The notes under the pieces were generated by a model that ran no database searches, was not told where the DNA came from, and worked only from the letters and a program-made list of their open reading frames with translations. Made by a program: the position numbers and the translations under genes. This document shows, piece by piece, positions 17,524 through 26,383 of a DNA stretch of 64,000 nt (the stretch's first letter is position 1; each line of letters starts with the position of its first letter). The stretch comes from UBA1234 sp964400015 (lineage in GTDB: Bacteria; Bacillota; Clostridia; TANB77; UBA1234), in assembly GCA_964400015.1 (NCBI GenBank), contig CAYNRR010000005.1, positions 25,687 to 89,686 on the forward strand. Reading direction: 5' to 3'.

Positions 17524-19929
17524 TTATTCCATTTCTTTTTCTGATTCTTTTGATTTTGATTTTTTCTTTTCTCTATTTTTATCATGGGAAACTTTATAAT
17601 CCCACATTTCTACATTTTCTATTTCAAAAGGTCTTACCATTCCATCTCGTGCACTTCTTGTATTTATTTCAAAGTGCATTTCATTTTCTTGTTCTTTTTG
17701 TTCTTGAGTATCAACCAACTTTGAATGAGATATTTTAATTTCTTCTTTACGTATGAATCCTAATGTACCACTTTTTTCTTTAGTTACAACATATTTACTA
17801 ATGTCACTTTCTCTAGTATAAGGTTGTGCTAAACGAGATAATGTTTTATCTATATCATCTGGTAAGATTTCTGAATTTAAAGCAATTGCCATATTTGCAT
17901 AGCCCAACATTTCATTGCCAGGATTAGCTTTAGCCAAATCTTTAATAAACTTTTTCTTTGCAATTGTACGTTTCATAAAGTTATCTGATAATAAATCTTT
18001 CATATATTTATTTTCAGCATTTTCTTCGCAAAAATCTTCTAATGTTTCTCCATCAGATAATTCATTACTTATCCTATCTCTTAACCTATCTAAAACCTCA
18101 TCAAGTTTCTTTTTAGGATCATCTAAATATTCATCTAAATCTTCCGAAATAAAAAGTAATTCATAAGGTCCACTTCCTCTTGCATAACGATAGACTCTAC
18201 CACATTCCACTCTTTGTTTATATCTATCATCAATTGTATCTAGTTGAAGTGATGTATAATCTACATTCATCTTTTTTATTACTGCTATTGTATCATCTTT
18301 TTCATACTTTTCATCAATATCATTTTCTTCATGTTTTTTTGAAGTTTCTTTAGCTGGCTCATTTGAATAATACGTCTTACCAGGATTTGAATTAAACATT
18401 ATTGCACCTTTAGAATTATTATAATCCAAGTCTATAGTTCTATATCTTCTATTTTTTCTAATATCATCAACAGTTTCGTTCATTTTTACTCTTATCGTCG
18501 TAAGTCTTAAGTCATCATCGCTTATGTCATATCTATCCAAAACTTTGTATACTCTAGCATTTATTTCGTCTCTTTGATTTTGTATAGATTGATTAACTTG
18601 AGGAAGTGCTACACTATCAATTTGATTTACCGAATTCAAGTCTATATTTCCGTCAATTATGCAGCTTATACCAAGCTCGTTACCTAGTTGCATTATTTCA
18701 TTTATCAGTGAAGAAATTCTATTAACATCCATACTTATATTACAAATTTTTTTACTAAGTCTTTGCATTTCTTTTATTTCATCTGGTGTTAATTGATTCT
18801 GTGGCTTATTTTTTAATACTTCTAAACGTTCTCTTAATCCTTTTAGCTTAGCCTCATCTGCATATATTTGTTTTAATTTTTCTAACAACATTTTTAGTCT
18901 TAGTCTTTTAGTAAATTCTTTTACATCTGGATTTTTCTGATGTTCTTCAGTTGCTTTTTCTTTTTTTTGCAATTCAAGTAAATCTTTAGCACTTTCTATT
19001 TCTCCTAAAATACCTGCTTTGATAATAGCGTAATAATCTCTTTGTACAACTTTATCATCTACAATTCCGTTTAGTCTATTTTTTTCAAATGCTAAATCTT
19101 GAATTTGTTCTTTTAAAACACTTTTTAATTTTTCTTCAGTAACTACTAATTTCCCATCTTTGTCAAATAAGCTTTCACTATATCCAGAATCCATGTATTC
19201 TGCAATGTTTTTTAAAGCTTCTCCTCTTGCATTTTCTATCTTTTTTATTTCTTTTTTTGAAAGGTCTGGTTCAACAAGTTGTTGTTTACACTTTTCAAGT
19301 GTTTTATACGATTCGCACAATGCATTATATGTCGTAGTTACCTCTATTTGTGCATCTCTATAATCCAATTCTTCTTGCAATATTTTTTGTTGTTTTATAA
19401 AGTCATTATATAAAAATGAATCAACTTTTACAGGATTTAATCCAGCTTCTATAATTGCATTTCTTTCTTCTTCAAGTTGCTTAATTTCTGCCTTTACATT
19501 TCTTATGTACTCATCTTTTTTCATTGACGAATTAAAAGTGAAACTTTGCATGATGTTATCACGCACTTCTTTTGGTAGCCTTTGTATAACCGGTGAATCA
19601 TTCAAAGTATCTTGCATCTCTTCTGACATTTCTCTAAAAGTGCTTTTTTTGCCTGACCTACTTGCTTCTTTTAAATCTGCTCTCAATTCCTTAATCAATT
19701 TTTTCATATCTTTGGCTAAACGTTTCACATCTATATCATTATCTTCTTCAAGCAGACCATACATACGAAGTATATCAAAATTTTCGACTACATTTTTAAA
19801 CCCTTCAAAAGCACCCAACTCTTTTTTAGCTACCTCTTTATCTATATTTTCTTCAAATTTTTCAGAATACTTATCAAGCATTTCTTGCATTTTGATTCTA
19901 AGATCTTTAACTTTTTTATCGTTATACAT
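17524..19929 (-). CDS. Large coiled-coil protein of unknown function
   Basis: I do not recognise this 801-residue product. It is soluble, with no signal peptide or membrane helix. Residues 1-420 are mostly charged alpha-helix with coiled-coil character (KQLEEERNAIIEAG, LKMLLEKLKQIYADEAKLKGLRERLEVL). A middle segment near 520-570 is Asn/Glu/Lys-rich, and the C-terminal ~230 residues look folded (YKQRVECGRVYRYARGSGPYELLFISEDLDEYL) before a basic-acidic tail. Start is the second ATG (MYNDKK), giving good spacing to AGGAGTGA; the first ATG is 6 bases upstream. An HD-GYP gene ends 25 bp before it on the same strand, so the two are probably cotranscribed. A structural or scaffolding role is only a guess. 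Confidence 0.8.
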   Translation of the reverse strand: MYNDKKVKDLRIKMQEMLDKYSEKFEENIDKEVAKKELGAFEGFKNVVENFDILRMYGLLEEDNDIDVKRLAKDMKKLIKELRADLKEASRSGKKSTFREMSEEMQDTLNDSPVIQRLPKEVRDNIMQSFTFNSSMKKDEYIRNVKAEIKQLEEERNAIIEAGLNPVKVDSFLYNDFIKQQKILQEELDYRDAQIEVTTTYNALCESYKTLEKCKQQLVEPDLSKKEIKKIENARGEALKNIAEYMDSGYSESLFDKDGKLVVTEEKLKSVLKEQIQDLAFEKNRLNGIVDDKVVQRDYYAIIKAGILGEIESAKDLLELQKKEKATEEHQKNPDVKEFTKRLRLKMLLEKLKQIYADEAKLKGLRERLEVLKNKPQNQLTPDEIKEMQRLSKKICNISMDVNRISSLINEIMQLGNELGISCIIDGNIDLNSVNQIDSVALPQVNQSIQNQRDEINARVYKVLDRYDISDDDLRLTTIRVKMNETVDDIRKNRRYRTIDLDYNNSKGAIMFNSNPGKTYYSNEPAKETSKKHEENDIDEKYEKDDTIAVIKKMNVDYTSLQLDTIDDRYKQRVECGRVYRYARGSGPYELLFISEDLDEYLDDPKKKLDEVLDRLRDRISNELSDGETLEDFCEENAENKYMKDLLSDNFMKRTIAKKKFIKDLAKANPGNEMLGYANMAIALNSEILPDDIDKTLSRLAQPYTRESDISKYVVTKEKSGTLGFIRKEEIKISHSKLVDTQEQKEQENEMHFEINTRSARDGMVRPFEIENVEMWDYKVSHDKNREKKKSKSKESEKEME

Positions 19930-19954
19930 AGACATTCACTCCTATTGCATTACT

Positions 19955-20869
19955 TTATTTATTTTTTCTAGCCCACTTATATAAGTCTTTTAATAGTTTG
20001 TTAATTTCTATAAGTTCTTCCTTGCTAAATTTTTCAAGTTCTTTTTCACGTTCTAATGCTTTTTGCTTTATTATCATAAGATTAGCATTTGCACTCATAT
20101 CATATCCTGGAGCAAGTTCAAATTGCCTTAATTTTTTTTCAAGTTTAGGAGTTAATCCTCTATCATATATTTGTTTATATATAATTTCTAATTCATGAAG
20201 TATTTCTAAATTGCTTTCATATTTTTGAACGTTGAACATATGTTGTTGATATTTTTCTTCTAAATTTTCTAGTACGACTAATACTAATACTTCAAAATAA
20301 TCGGCTGACATTTTTCCAGCTTCAACATCTTTCAGCATTATTCTTAATGCATTGCTTTGTGTAAATCCATCTTTATATTGTCTTTTCTGAGTTAGAGCAT
20401 CATAAACATCTGCAACCTTTATTAGTGAGGCCTCCGGTGGTATTTCATCACCTTTTAATCCATCTGGATATCCTGTCCCATCCAAGTTTTCATGATGACC
20501 TCTTACTATGTCAGCATACTTATGGAATGTTGGATATTCCATGCATATTTCATAACCATATATGGTATGTTTTTTCATTTCTACATATTCTTCATCCGTA
20601 AGCTTCGCTGTTTTTTGTAATATTTCTGGTGGAATTTTTATTTTTCCCACATCATGTAAATAAGCTGCTATAACACACTTTTTTACATCTTCATATTTCA
20701 TATTCATTTTTAAACACATAGCCAGTGTAGTTTTAACAACTCCTTGTACATGTGCATTTGTAAAAATATCTAATCCCTTTAATACTGAAATTTCTATGTT
20801 TACTTCACTTAAAAGTTCTGACTCGTTTATTCTTGTTGCATTTAAAACATCAAACTTTCTTTTTTTCAT
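19955..20869 (-). CDS. HD-GYP domain phosphohydrolase
   Basis: About 304 residues. The HD-GYP core lies at about residues 30-190: HDVGKIKIP carries the metal-binding HD pair, and the second signature HHENLDGTGYPDGLKGDEIP contains the GYP triplet, followed by KVADVYDALTQKRQYK. Such domains hydrolyse cyclic di-GMP or related cyclic dinucleotides, though some bind rather than cleave. There is no receiver or sensor domain; a helical C-terminal region of ~110 residues follows. Start MKKRKFDV is chosen for GGAGGG upstream. It is flanked by two genes of unknown function, which may share its signalling role. Confidence 0.9.
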   Translation of the reverse strand: MKKRKFDVLNATRINESELLSEVNIEISVLKGLDIFTNAHVQGVVKTTLAMCLKMNMKYEDVKKCVIAAYLHDVGKIKIPPEILQKTAKLTDEEYVEMKKHTIYGYEICMEYPTFHKYADIVRGHHENLDGTGYPDGLKGDEIPPEASLIKVADVYDALTQKRQYKDGFTQSNALRIMLKDVEAGKMSADYFEVLVLVVLENLEEKYQQHMFNVQKYESNLEILHELEIIYKQIYDRGLTPKLEKKLRQFELAPGYDMSANANLMIIKQKALEREKELEKFSKEELIEINKLLKDLYKWARKNK

Positions 20870-20901
20870 CTTTGGTTTCCCTCCGTGCAATAATCTTTTG
20901 T

Positions 20902-21702
20902 TTAAATTATTTTATAACTTCCGTCGTTTAAATTTAATTCTATCCATTTTGAATTCATTTTTAAAATTAGTTTATATGTAGCAAAATTCATATCTGCATC
21001 TAAATGATTCAAATAATATACCACTTCTTTTGAAAATGATTCTAAATCTGTTATATCATCAAAATATTCCGGACTTGTGATGTCGGCATAAATTATATTT
21101 AAATCAAATTTTTGATATTCATCTATTTGTTTTCTAATTTTTTCGTATAACTTATTTTTTATTTTTATTTGATATTCTTCATTCATCATAGGAAACAACT
21201 TTGGTGATAAAACCATCTTTCCATTTTCATCAAAAAATTCTACCTTGTCTCCTGCTTTTCTATATTCAATATATCCTTCAACATACTTTTTTTCAAGTTT
21301 ATATTCCTTTATTTCAGATTCTATTTTTTCAACCATCCAGTCGTAACCAACATAGATTTTGGTAACTTCTATACCGATACTTTGATTTTTTCTTTTAATA
21401 ATAAAATCTGGACACTCGCTTTTTTGAATGATACCACTTTTTATTTTCATTTTATTTAAAAGTTCAAATACGCTCGCAAACTCTTTCGTTTCTTTTTCTA
21501 AGTTTTTATATTTTTTTAATTCTTGTGAAATCCTATCGTTCCATATTTCAACATCTTCAATACTCGCTTCTATTGCTGTAATTTTTAACGAAAATAAATT
21601 TAAATTAAGAATTTTATCATCAATATGAATTTTCAAATACGCGTCTTCAATATTTCCAGAACTTTTATGCAATTCAATTATGTCTTCAATAGAATTTACC
21701 AT
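20902..21702 (-). CDS. Unknown protein, possibly nuclease-like core
   Basis: A 266-residue soluble protein with a good start (AAGGAGAAATAT before ATG). The central segment CPDFIIKRKNQSIGIEVTK has the layout of a PD-(D/E)xK active site (PD, then an acidic residue and lysine on the next strand), but the last motif is E-V-T-K rather than ExK, so nuclease activity is only suggested. The rest is alpha/beta with a charged N-terminus. It is 32 bp upstream of the HD-GYP gene on the same strand, forming a three-gene unit with the coiled-coil gene. Confidence 0.6.
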   Translation of the reverse strand: MVNSIEDIIELHKSSGNIEDAYLKIHIDDKILNLNLFSLKITAIEASIEDVEIWNDRISQELKKYKNLEKETKEFASVFELLNKMKIKSGIIQKSECPDFIIKRKNQSIGIEVTKIYVGYDWMVEKIESEIKEYKLEKKYVEGYIEYRKAGDKVEFFDENGKMVLSPKLFPMMNEEYQIKIKNKLYEKIRKQIDEYQKFDLNIIYADITSPEYFDDITDLESFSKEVVYYLNHLDADMNFATYKLILKMNSKWIELNLNDGSYKII

Positions 21703-21757
21703 ATATTTCTCCTTCTATATGAATTGAATTTCATTTTATTTTCATTTATAATACATA

Positions 21758-21786
21758 TTGGTATCATAAATGTGTACTATTATAAT
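21758..21786 (+). promoter_or_regulatory. htrA promoter
   Basis: TTGGTA (21758-21763), 17-base spacer, TATAAT (21781-21786), about 65 bp upstream of the htrA start. Confidence 0.7.
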
Positions 21787-21852
21787 TAGTATAACGTATT
21801 GGATATTATTATTCAAGAATCTTATTTGTATATTAAGAAAGGATGATTACGT

Positions 21853-23079
21853 ATGTCTTTTATCAGTGAAATGAAACGTGACAAAATTTATGAAGAAATT
21901 GAAGGAAAATCTTATTCAAACACAAAAGGTGGTTTCTTTTCAAAATTACTTAGTATAGCACTTTTACTTTCAGTTGGATTTGCAAGCGGAAGTATTTATT
22001 CTACATTTACACAAGTAGATATTGCTAAAAACAATTCTACTCCTACTACATCTCTTGCTACACTTACATCAATAAATAATTCTAAAAATGATTCTGGAAG
22101 CAATTCATTGTATGCTCAAACATCTTTAGCATCAGTTGTAGAAAAAACTGCTGATTCTGTTGTTGAAATTACACAATATGCCGCAACTCAATCTTTTTAC
22201 TCAAATTCATCTGGCTACACAGCTCAAGGAAATGGTAGTGGAGTAATAATTTCAAAAGACGGATATATTTTAACAAACAATCATGTTATTAGCGGTGCTG
22301 AAAAAATAACTGTTAGATTAAGAAATGGTGAAGAATATGATGCTGAACTTATCGGTAAAGATTCTAAAACTGATATAGCAATTATAAAAATAGATGCTGA
22401 TAATTTATCTGCTGCAAATATTGCAGATTCTTCAAAAACTTTAGTTGGTGATTTTGTAATGGCAATAGGTAATCCTCTTGGAAAACTTGGTGGAACTGTA
22501 ACTTATGGATTTGTTAGTGCATTAGAAAGAGAAATCACTATTGATAGCTCAACTAGAAATTTAATGCAATTTGATGCAGCTGTTAATCCTGGTAATTCTG
22601 GTGGTGGATTATTTAATGTGTATGGCGAACTTATTGGAATAGTTTCTGCAAAATCAACTGGTTATGATGTTGAAGGATTAGGATTTGCTATCCCAGTAAA
22701 TGATGTCAAACAAGTTATCGATGATATTCTAGAACATGGTTATGCAACAAATAGACCATATTTAGGTGTTACTTTGAACAATTCAGCATATACAACTGGT
22801 GGAAATCAATTCGGTGGAAGCATATTTGATCTATTCTATTCTCAAATTCAATACGGAGCTCAAGTTGCTTCTGTTGAAAAAGATTCACCAGCCGATAAAG
22901 GTGGAATTAAAGAAAACGATATTATAGTTTCAATTGGTGGAAAAGTAATTTCTTCAGCATCTGATGCAACAGCAGAAATTCAAAATTATAACGTAGGTGA
23001 CGAAGTTGAAATTGGAATTATTAGAGAAAATAGAACATATACTAAAACTGTAACATTAGCAGAATATACTGGACAATAA
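21853..23079 (+). CDS. htrA: HtrA/DegP-like membrane-anchored serine protease
   Basis: A 408-residue protein with an N-terminal cytosolic stub, a membrane helix at about residues 29-50, a Ser/Thr/Asn-rich linker, a trypsin-like domain and one C-terminal PDZ domain (about 300-400). The catalytic triad is complete: His144 (TNNHVI), Asp174 (KTDIAII) and Ser249 (NPGNSGGG). It should degrade or refold misfolded exported proteins on the outer membrane face. It is a single gene with its own promoter and a strong terminator. Confidence 0.95.
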   Translation: MSFISEMKRDKIYEEIEGKSYSNTKGGFFSKLLSIALLLSVGFASGSIYSTFTQVDIAKNNSTPTTSLATLTSINNSKNDSGSNSLYAQTSLASVVEKTADSVVEITQYAATQSFYSNSSGYTAQGNGSGVIISKDGYILTNNHVISGAEKITVRLRNGEEYDAELIGKDSKTDIAIIKIDADNLSAANIADSSKTLVGDFVMAIGNPLGKLGGTVTYGFVSALEREITIDSSTRNLMQFDAAVNPGNSGGGLFNVYGELIGIVSAKSTGYDVEGLGFAIPVNDVKQVIDDILEHGYATNRPYLGVTLNNSAYTTGGNQFGGSIFDLFYSQIQYGAQVASVEKDSPADKGGIKENDIIVSIGGKVISSASDATAEIQNYNVGDEVEIGIIRENRTYTKTVTLAEYTGQ

Positions 23080-23092
23080 CAAGAAAATTTAT

Positions 23093-23129
23093 AAAAAGAG
23101 GGGCAAAAATGAAATAAGCCCCTCTTTTT
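23093..23129 (+). terminator. htrA terminator
   Basis: AAAAAGAGGGGC / GCCCCTCTTTTT, a 12-bp stem with a 13-base loop, ending in a T-run. Confidence 0.92.
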
Positions 23130-23162
23130 ATTGTATTTATCAGCTTTTTTATGTGCTCTCAA

Positions 23163-23191
23163 TTGAAAATTATGTAAATTTGTGCTAAAAT
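23163..23191 (+). promoter_or_regulatory. Promoter of the MBL-fold gene, with shared spacer motif
   Basis: TTGAAA, 17-base spacer ATTATGTAAATTTGTGC, TAAAAT. The spacer is almost identical to that at 48963-48991 (two differences in 17) and resembles the one at 54849-54877. Confidence 0.8.
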
Positions 23192-23236
23192 ATATATGTA
23201 CTTTGTACTATAACTTAATTAGGGGGTATTAAAACC

Positions 23237-24238
23237 ATGAAATCAACAAAGTATAACAACAAGCGGTATCGTTCGGCAAAGCGACGCAAGAAAAACGCTA
23301 GAAATAGCGAGTTTTCTTTTTGGGTCAGCATGATTCTTTTGGCAGCATGTCTTTATTACGTGGCCTTTGGAATCAATACTGCACCTGTCAGCAATGCAAA
23401 CGAAAGCAAAGTCCCTAGCGTGGCTCAGTCCAAGCAAGCAACCAATGAAACTGAAGAAACCACAATCGCAACAGAAGAAAACATCTATACTATTCCATTA
23501 GAAATCCATCAAATTAACGTCAGCTGTGCAAATGCTTACCTCATTCGGTATGATAATTACACAATTTTCGTTGATGGTGGGCAGACATTCGCTTACAACC
23601 GTGTAGAAAAATATTTAAGTAGCTTTGATGTAGACTCCATTGACTGCTATATTGCTACACATTGGCATTCTGACCATGTATCTAATGCAGAGAAAATCCT
23701 TAGCGAGTATGGTTCTTCTAGAACTGTGGTTTATGGACCTTCTGAAAGTCCTAGCTCCAAATTTTTAAGTAATGATCATCACTATATGCAAATGGTACAT
23801 GGCGCAAGCTTTGATGTTGGTGATCTTACAATTACTTGTGTTGGACCTGATTCTGTTACGCAAAACGGTTCTGTTAACAATGACTCTTTGAATATTCTTT
23901 TCCAGTACGGTGACTTTAAGTTCCTGCTTACTGCTGACTGTTTGGAAGAGGAAGCATTCAATATGTATGCAGATTTGTTGACTGATATCGACGTTCTTCA
24001 GATGCCACACCACGGGCTGAAACCTTTCTACATTACTGAAGATACGCTTACTGTGTGCAATCCTAGCACTATTTTGGTTCCTGCTGAAAGTTCCAAACCC
24101 ACTTCCGAATTGGTAGCAAGTTTGGATTTGGATGCCAATGTGCTCGACAACACTAGTGGTTCTATTGCAATCGTTTCCTATGGCGATAACGATTATCAGA
24201 TCTACACTAATGTTACAGCACCTACCGATCTTGGTTAA
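23237..24238 (+). CDS. Membrane-anchored metallo-beta-lactamase-fold hydrolase (ComEC-C-terminal type)
   Basis: A 333-residue protein. The first ~25 residues are very basic (KRYRSAKRRKKNARN), then one membrane helix (about 27-46), a Ser/Thr/Glu linker and an MBL domain. The metal site THWHSDH is complete (His142, His144, Asp146, His147), with LLTADC and MPHHGLKP further on, as in the hydrolase domain of ComEC/Rec2. By analogy it may act on nucleic acid or phosphodiesters outside the cell; the substrate is unknown. Codon use is richer in G and C than its neighbours. It is a lone gene bounded by its own promoter and terminator. Confidence 0.85.
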   Translation: MKSTKYNNKRYRSAKRRKKNARNSEFSFWVSMILLAACLYYVAFGINTAPVSNANESKVPSVAQSKQATNETEETTIATEENIYTIPLEIHQINVSCANAYLIRYDNYTIFVDGGQTFAYNRVEKYLSSFDVDSIDCYIATHWHSDHVSNAEKILSEYGSSRTVVYGPSESPSSKFLSNDHHYMQMVHGASFDVGDLTITCVGPDSVTQNGSVNNDSLNILFQYGDFKFLLTADCLEEEAFNMYADLLTDIDVLQMPHHGLKPFYITEDTLTVCNPSTILVPAESSKPTSELVASLDLDANVLDNTSGSIAIVSYGDNDYQIYTNVTAPTDLG

Positions 24239-24244
24239 TCTCCC

Positions 24245-24296
24245 GCATCAGATAATGATGCAAAAAGCCCTCACACATTCGTGTGAGGGTATTTTT
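24245..24296 (+). terminator. Double-hairpin terminator of MBL gene
   Basis: A small hairpin (GCATCA / TGATGC) is followed by a 9-bp stem CCCTCACAC / GTGTGAGGG with a four-base loop, then TATTTTT. Confidence 0.85.
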
Positions 24297-24309
24297 ATGG
24301 TATAAAACA

Positions 24310-24337
24310 TTGACATTTTATTTTATTAGAGTATAAT
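24310..24337 (+). promoter_or_regulatory. Promoter of antitoxin RNA
   Basis: TTGACA (24310-24315), 16-base spacer, TATAAT (24332-24337); near consensus. Confidence 0.75.
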
Positions 24338-24344
24338 TAAATTA

Positions 24345-24431
24345 GAGATGAGGTGTTAGTCACAATGTGACTTGCCCAGGTTTTTGATTAAAATCACTCA
24401 ACCGCTGCAAATGGATAGAGTGATTTTTTTT
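24345..24431 (+). ncRNA. Candidate antisense antitoxin RNA of a type I toxin-antitoxin module
   Basis: A ~87-nt transcript is predicted between the consensus promoter and the hairpin plus T-run at 24390-24431. It has no credible open frame. It begins at or near GATGAGGT, contains a small hairpin (GTCAC-AAT-GTGAC at 24359-24371) and TTGCCC. Its 3' end overlaps the 3' end of the oppositely directed toxin mRNA. Convergent RNAs sharing a bidirectional terminator are the layout of Fst/par-like and TxpA/RatA-like systems. Confidence 0.6.
24390..24431. terminator. Shared bidirectional terminator of toxin and antitoxin RNAs
   Basis: AAAATCACTC / GAGTGATTTT stem (10 bp) with an 18-base loop, then eight T on the plus strand; the minus strand tail is TTTTAATC. 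Confidence 0.8.
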
Positions 24432-24432
24432 G

Positions 24433-24519
24433 TTATTTCTTCTTATTGATTAGTATCTTTAAGAAGGATGCTATCAATAGAACTTCAATTGCAAGTAATA
24501 TGTAATCGTTTTCTACCAT
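24433..24519 (-). CDS. Small hydrophobic membrane peptide, candidate type I toxin
   Basis: A 28-residue peptide MVENDYILLAIEVLLIASF... ending LINKKK: short polar start, one membrane helix, basic end. A very strong ribosome site GGGAGGTGAT precedes it; an ATG 6 bases further upstream would add Met-Pro but overlaps that site. The form resembles the holin-like and Fst/TxpA-type peptides of Firmicutes that damage the membrane when overproduced. Its mRNA should start near 24588, giving a ~70-nt leader. The opposing RNA overlaps its 3' untranslated end. Confidence 0.65.
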   Translation of the reverse strand: MVENDYILLAIEVLLIASFLKILINKKK

Positions 24520-24594
24520 CGGCATCACCTCCCTCTTCATTCGTAAAAATAAAAAGGGCAAATCACATCATATCCGAACAACCTCATCAATAGT

Positions 24595-24623
24595 AGTGTA
24601 CATTGTGCGTGTATCATTGTCAA
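24595..24623 (-). promoter_or_regulatory. Toxin promoter
   Basis: Minus strand TTGACA (24618-24623), 17-base spacer, TACACT (24595-24600). The first transcribed bases would be near GATGAGGT (24588-24581), the same as in the antitoxin RNA. Confidence 0.7.
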
Positions 24624-24667
24624 CAAAAGTTTTTTTATTCATAAATTATTGAATCTAAAAATATATA

Positions 24668-24706
24668 AAGAGGCGTATACAATCTAATAGATTATATACG
24701 CCTCTT
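24668..24706 (-). terminator. spo0A terminator
   Basis: AAGAGGCGTATA / TATACGCCTCTT, a 12-bp stem extended by an inner ATC/GAT pairing, followed on the minus strand by a T-rich tail. Confidence 0.85.
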
Positions 24707-24712
24707 ATATAT

Positions 24713-25513
24713 TTACGCTGACTTCATTTCAAGTCTTAATTTATCTGCAATCATAGCTATAAATTCCGAATTAGTTGGTTTTCCTTTGCTACTTGAAATT
24801 GTATTTCCGAACATTGAATTGTTAACATCTACTTGGCCTCTGCTCCATGCAACTTCTATTGCATGACGTATTGCTCTTTCTACACGTGATGGTGTAGTTT
24901 TAAATTTCTTTGCTAGCATTGGATATAACTGTTTAGTTATAGAGTTTATAACTTCCATATCATTTATTGCTATTGTTATAGCTTCTCTTATGTATTGATA
25001 TCCTTTTATGTGTGCTGGCACGCCAACTTCATGTATCATGTTAGTCACTAAAGTTTCTATAGAATTAGAATTATTGGTTATGTACGGTTTCTTTGTTTCT
25101 TGTGCTAACGCCACCATTTTTTCATTTTCTTGTAAGCCTGCACTTATTTCTCTAATTCTTTTTACTAACAATTCTAGATCAAAAGGCTTTATTAAATAAT
25201 ACTTTGCTCCTAGTAACATTGTTTTTTGTGTTATCGCATCTTGACCAATAGCTGATAACATTATGAAATTAGTTTTCAACTTTTTATTTGATGACTTTAT
25301 TTTTTCTAATACACCTATTCCATCTAGTTTTGGCATTATTATATCTAATAATGCTACATCTGGTTCTAGTTCAAGCAAGTATTTTACTGCTGTTTCTCCA
25401 TCGTTTACTATTTTTATTACTTCTATATCTTCTTTTTGATCTAAAAATTCTTTTAATATCTCTGCAAATTCAATATTGTCATCTGCTATGACAACCTTAA
25501 TTTTATTTGGCAT
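24713..25513 (-). CDS. spo0A: Sporulation master regulator Spo0A
   Basis: A 266-residue response regulator. The receiver domain (1-125) has the acidic pair DD near residue 11, the phosphoacceptor Asp in ALLDIIMPKLDG and the conserved Lys of YLIKPF. The C-terminal Spo0A DNA-binding domain (about 150-262) shows LVTNMIHEVGVPAHIKGYQY, TPSRVERAIRHAIEVAW and FIAMIADKLRLE. Phosphorylated Spo0A binds 0A boxes to switch on sporulation genes. AGGAGG precedes the start. Presence implies a spore former or a recent descendant of one. Confidence 0.98.
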   Translation of the reverse strand: MPNKIKVVIADDNIEFAEILKEFLDQKEDIEVIKIVNDGETAVKYLLELEPDVALLDIIMPKLDGIGVLEKIKSSNKKLKTNFIMLSAIGQDAITQKTMLLGAKYYLIKPFDLELLVKRIREISAGLQENEKMVALAQETKKPYITNNSNSIETLVTNMIHEVGVPAHIKGYQYIREAITIAINDMEVINSITKQLYPMLAKKFKTTPSRVERAIRHAIEVAWSRGQVDVNNSMFGNTISSSKGKPTNSEFIAMIADKLRLEMKSA

Positions 25514-25651
25514 CTTAATGTCCTCCTAACATTCTATGAGATTGACGTATTGCCTCCTTTTAAGACACATTACATCTTTATTAGTTATTACTTTCAAAAG
25601 TATACTACCATTTTTTGGTAATTTCAATATACAATTGTAATTTTTTTACAT

Positions 25652-26272
25652 TTATTCCAAATAATATGTTCCCTTATATTCGATAATTGCTGTTCTGTCA
25701 GTTTTTTCGGTAATTTTCTCAATTATATAATCTTTATATTTTTGCTCTACAACAATACTCAAACATATATTATTGGTATACTCTGTGTCCCTTACAATTA
25801 TTGATTCTTCTTTAAAGTAATGTAATAGAATGTTATGGTAATTATAATCAATCCATACAGAATACTCATTACAAAGCTTCATTTCAACTTTTTGAGCTTG
25901 TGCAACCACATCTTTTGTTGCACTACTATAAGCTTTTACTAGTCCACCCGTTCCTAATAAAATTCCTCCAAAATAACGTGTTACAACTACTAACACATTT
26001 TGCAAATTTTCTCCTCGCAATATGTCTAATATAGGAACTCCGGCAGTACCACTAGGCTCACCATCATCACTAAATCTTTCAGAACCATTTGCTATTCTGT
26101 ATGCAAACACATTGTGACGCGCATCTCTATGTTCTTTTTTTATACTTTTCAACACATTTAATGCTTCTTCTTCAGAAGTTACCTTAACAATTTTCGCTAT
26201 AAATTTTGATTTTTTTTCGACTAATTCTGCAGAATATTCTTTATCTTTTATCGTTAAAAATGTGTTTTCCAT
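25652..26272 (-). CDS. yigZ: YigZ/IMPACT family protein
   Basis: A 206-residue protein with both family domains. The N-terminal UPF0029/IMPACT domain carries KSKFIAKI, HRDARHNVFAYRI and the signature SDDGEPSGTAGVPILD...VVVTRYFGGILLGTGGLVKAYS (about 60-120); a DUF1949-type C-terminal domain follows. The family is linked to ribosome-associated regulation; the bacterial function is not settled. Start MENTFLTIKDKE is chosen for GGAAGG upstream. It is a lone gene between spo0A and an FAD enzyme. Confidence 0.93.
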   Translation of the reverse strand: MENTFLTIKDKEYSAELVEKKSKFIAKIVKVTSEEEALNVLKSIKKEHRDARHNVFAYRIANGSERFSDDGEPSGTAGVPILDILRGENLQNVLVVVTRYFGGILLGTGGLVKAYSSATKDVVAQAQKVEMKLCNEYSVWIDYNYHNILLHYFKEESIIVRDTEYTNNICLSIVVEQKYKDYIIEKITEKTDRTAIIEYKGTYYLE

Positions 26273-26383
26273 GTATATTTCCTTCCCCACTATACAATTT
26301 TATTTTTTGTATAATGACATTTCAAGTTTTTTCGTTCACTGTTTTTCGACAGCTTTTTCATTTTTTCTTTAGTACTTTTGAAA

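Noticed and set aside
20902..21702. Calling the 266-residue protein a PD-(D/E)xK nuclease
   Set aside because: Only a partial motif (PD...E-V-T-K) is present; spacing of the last residue does not fit the standard pattern.
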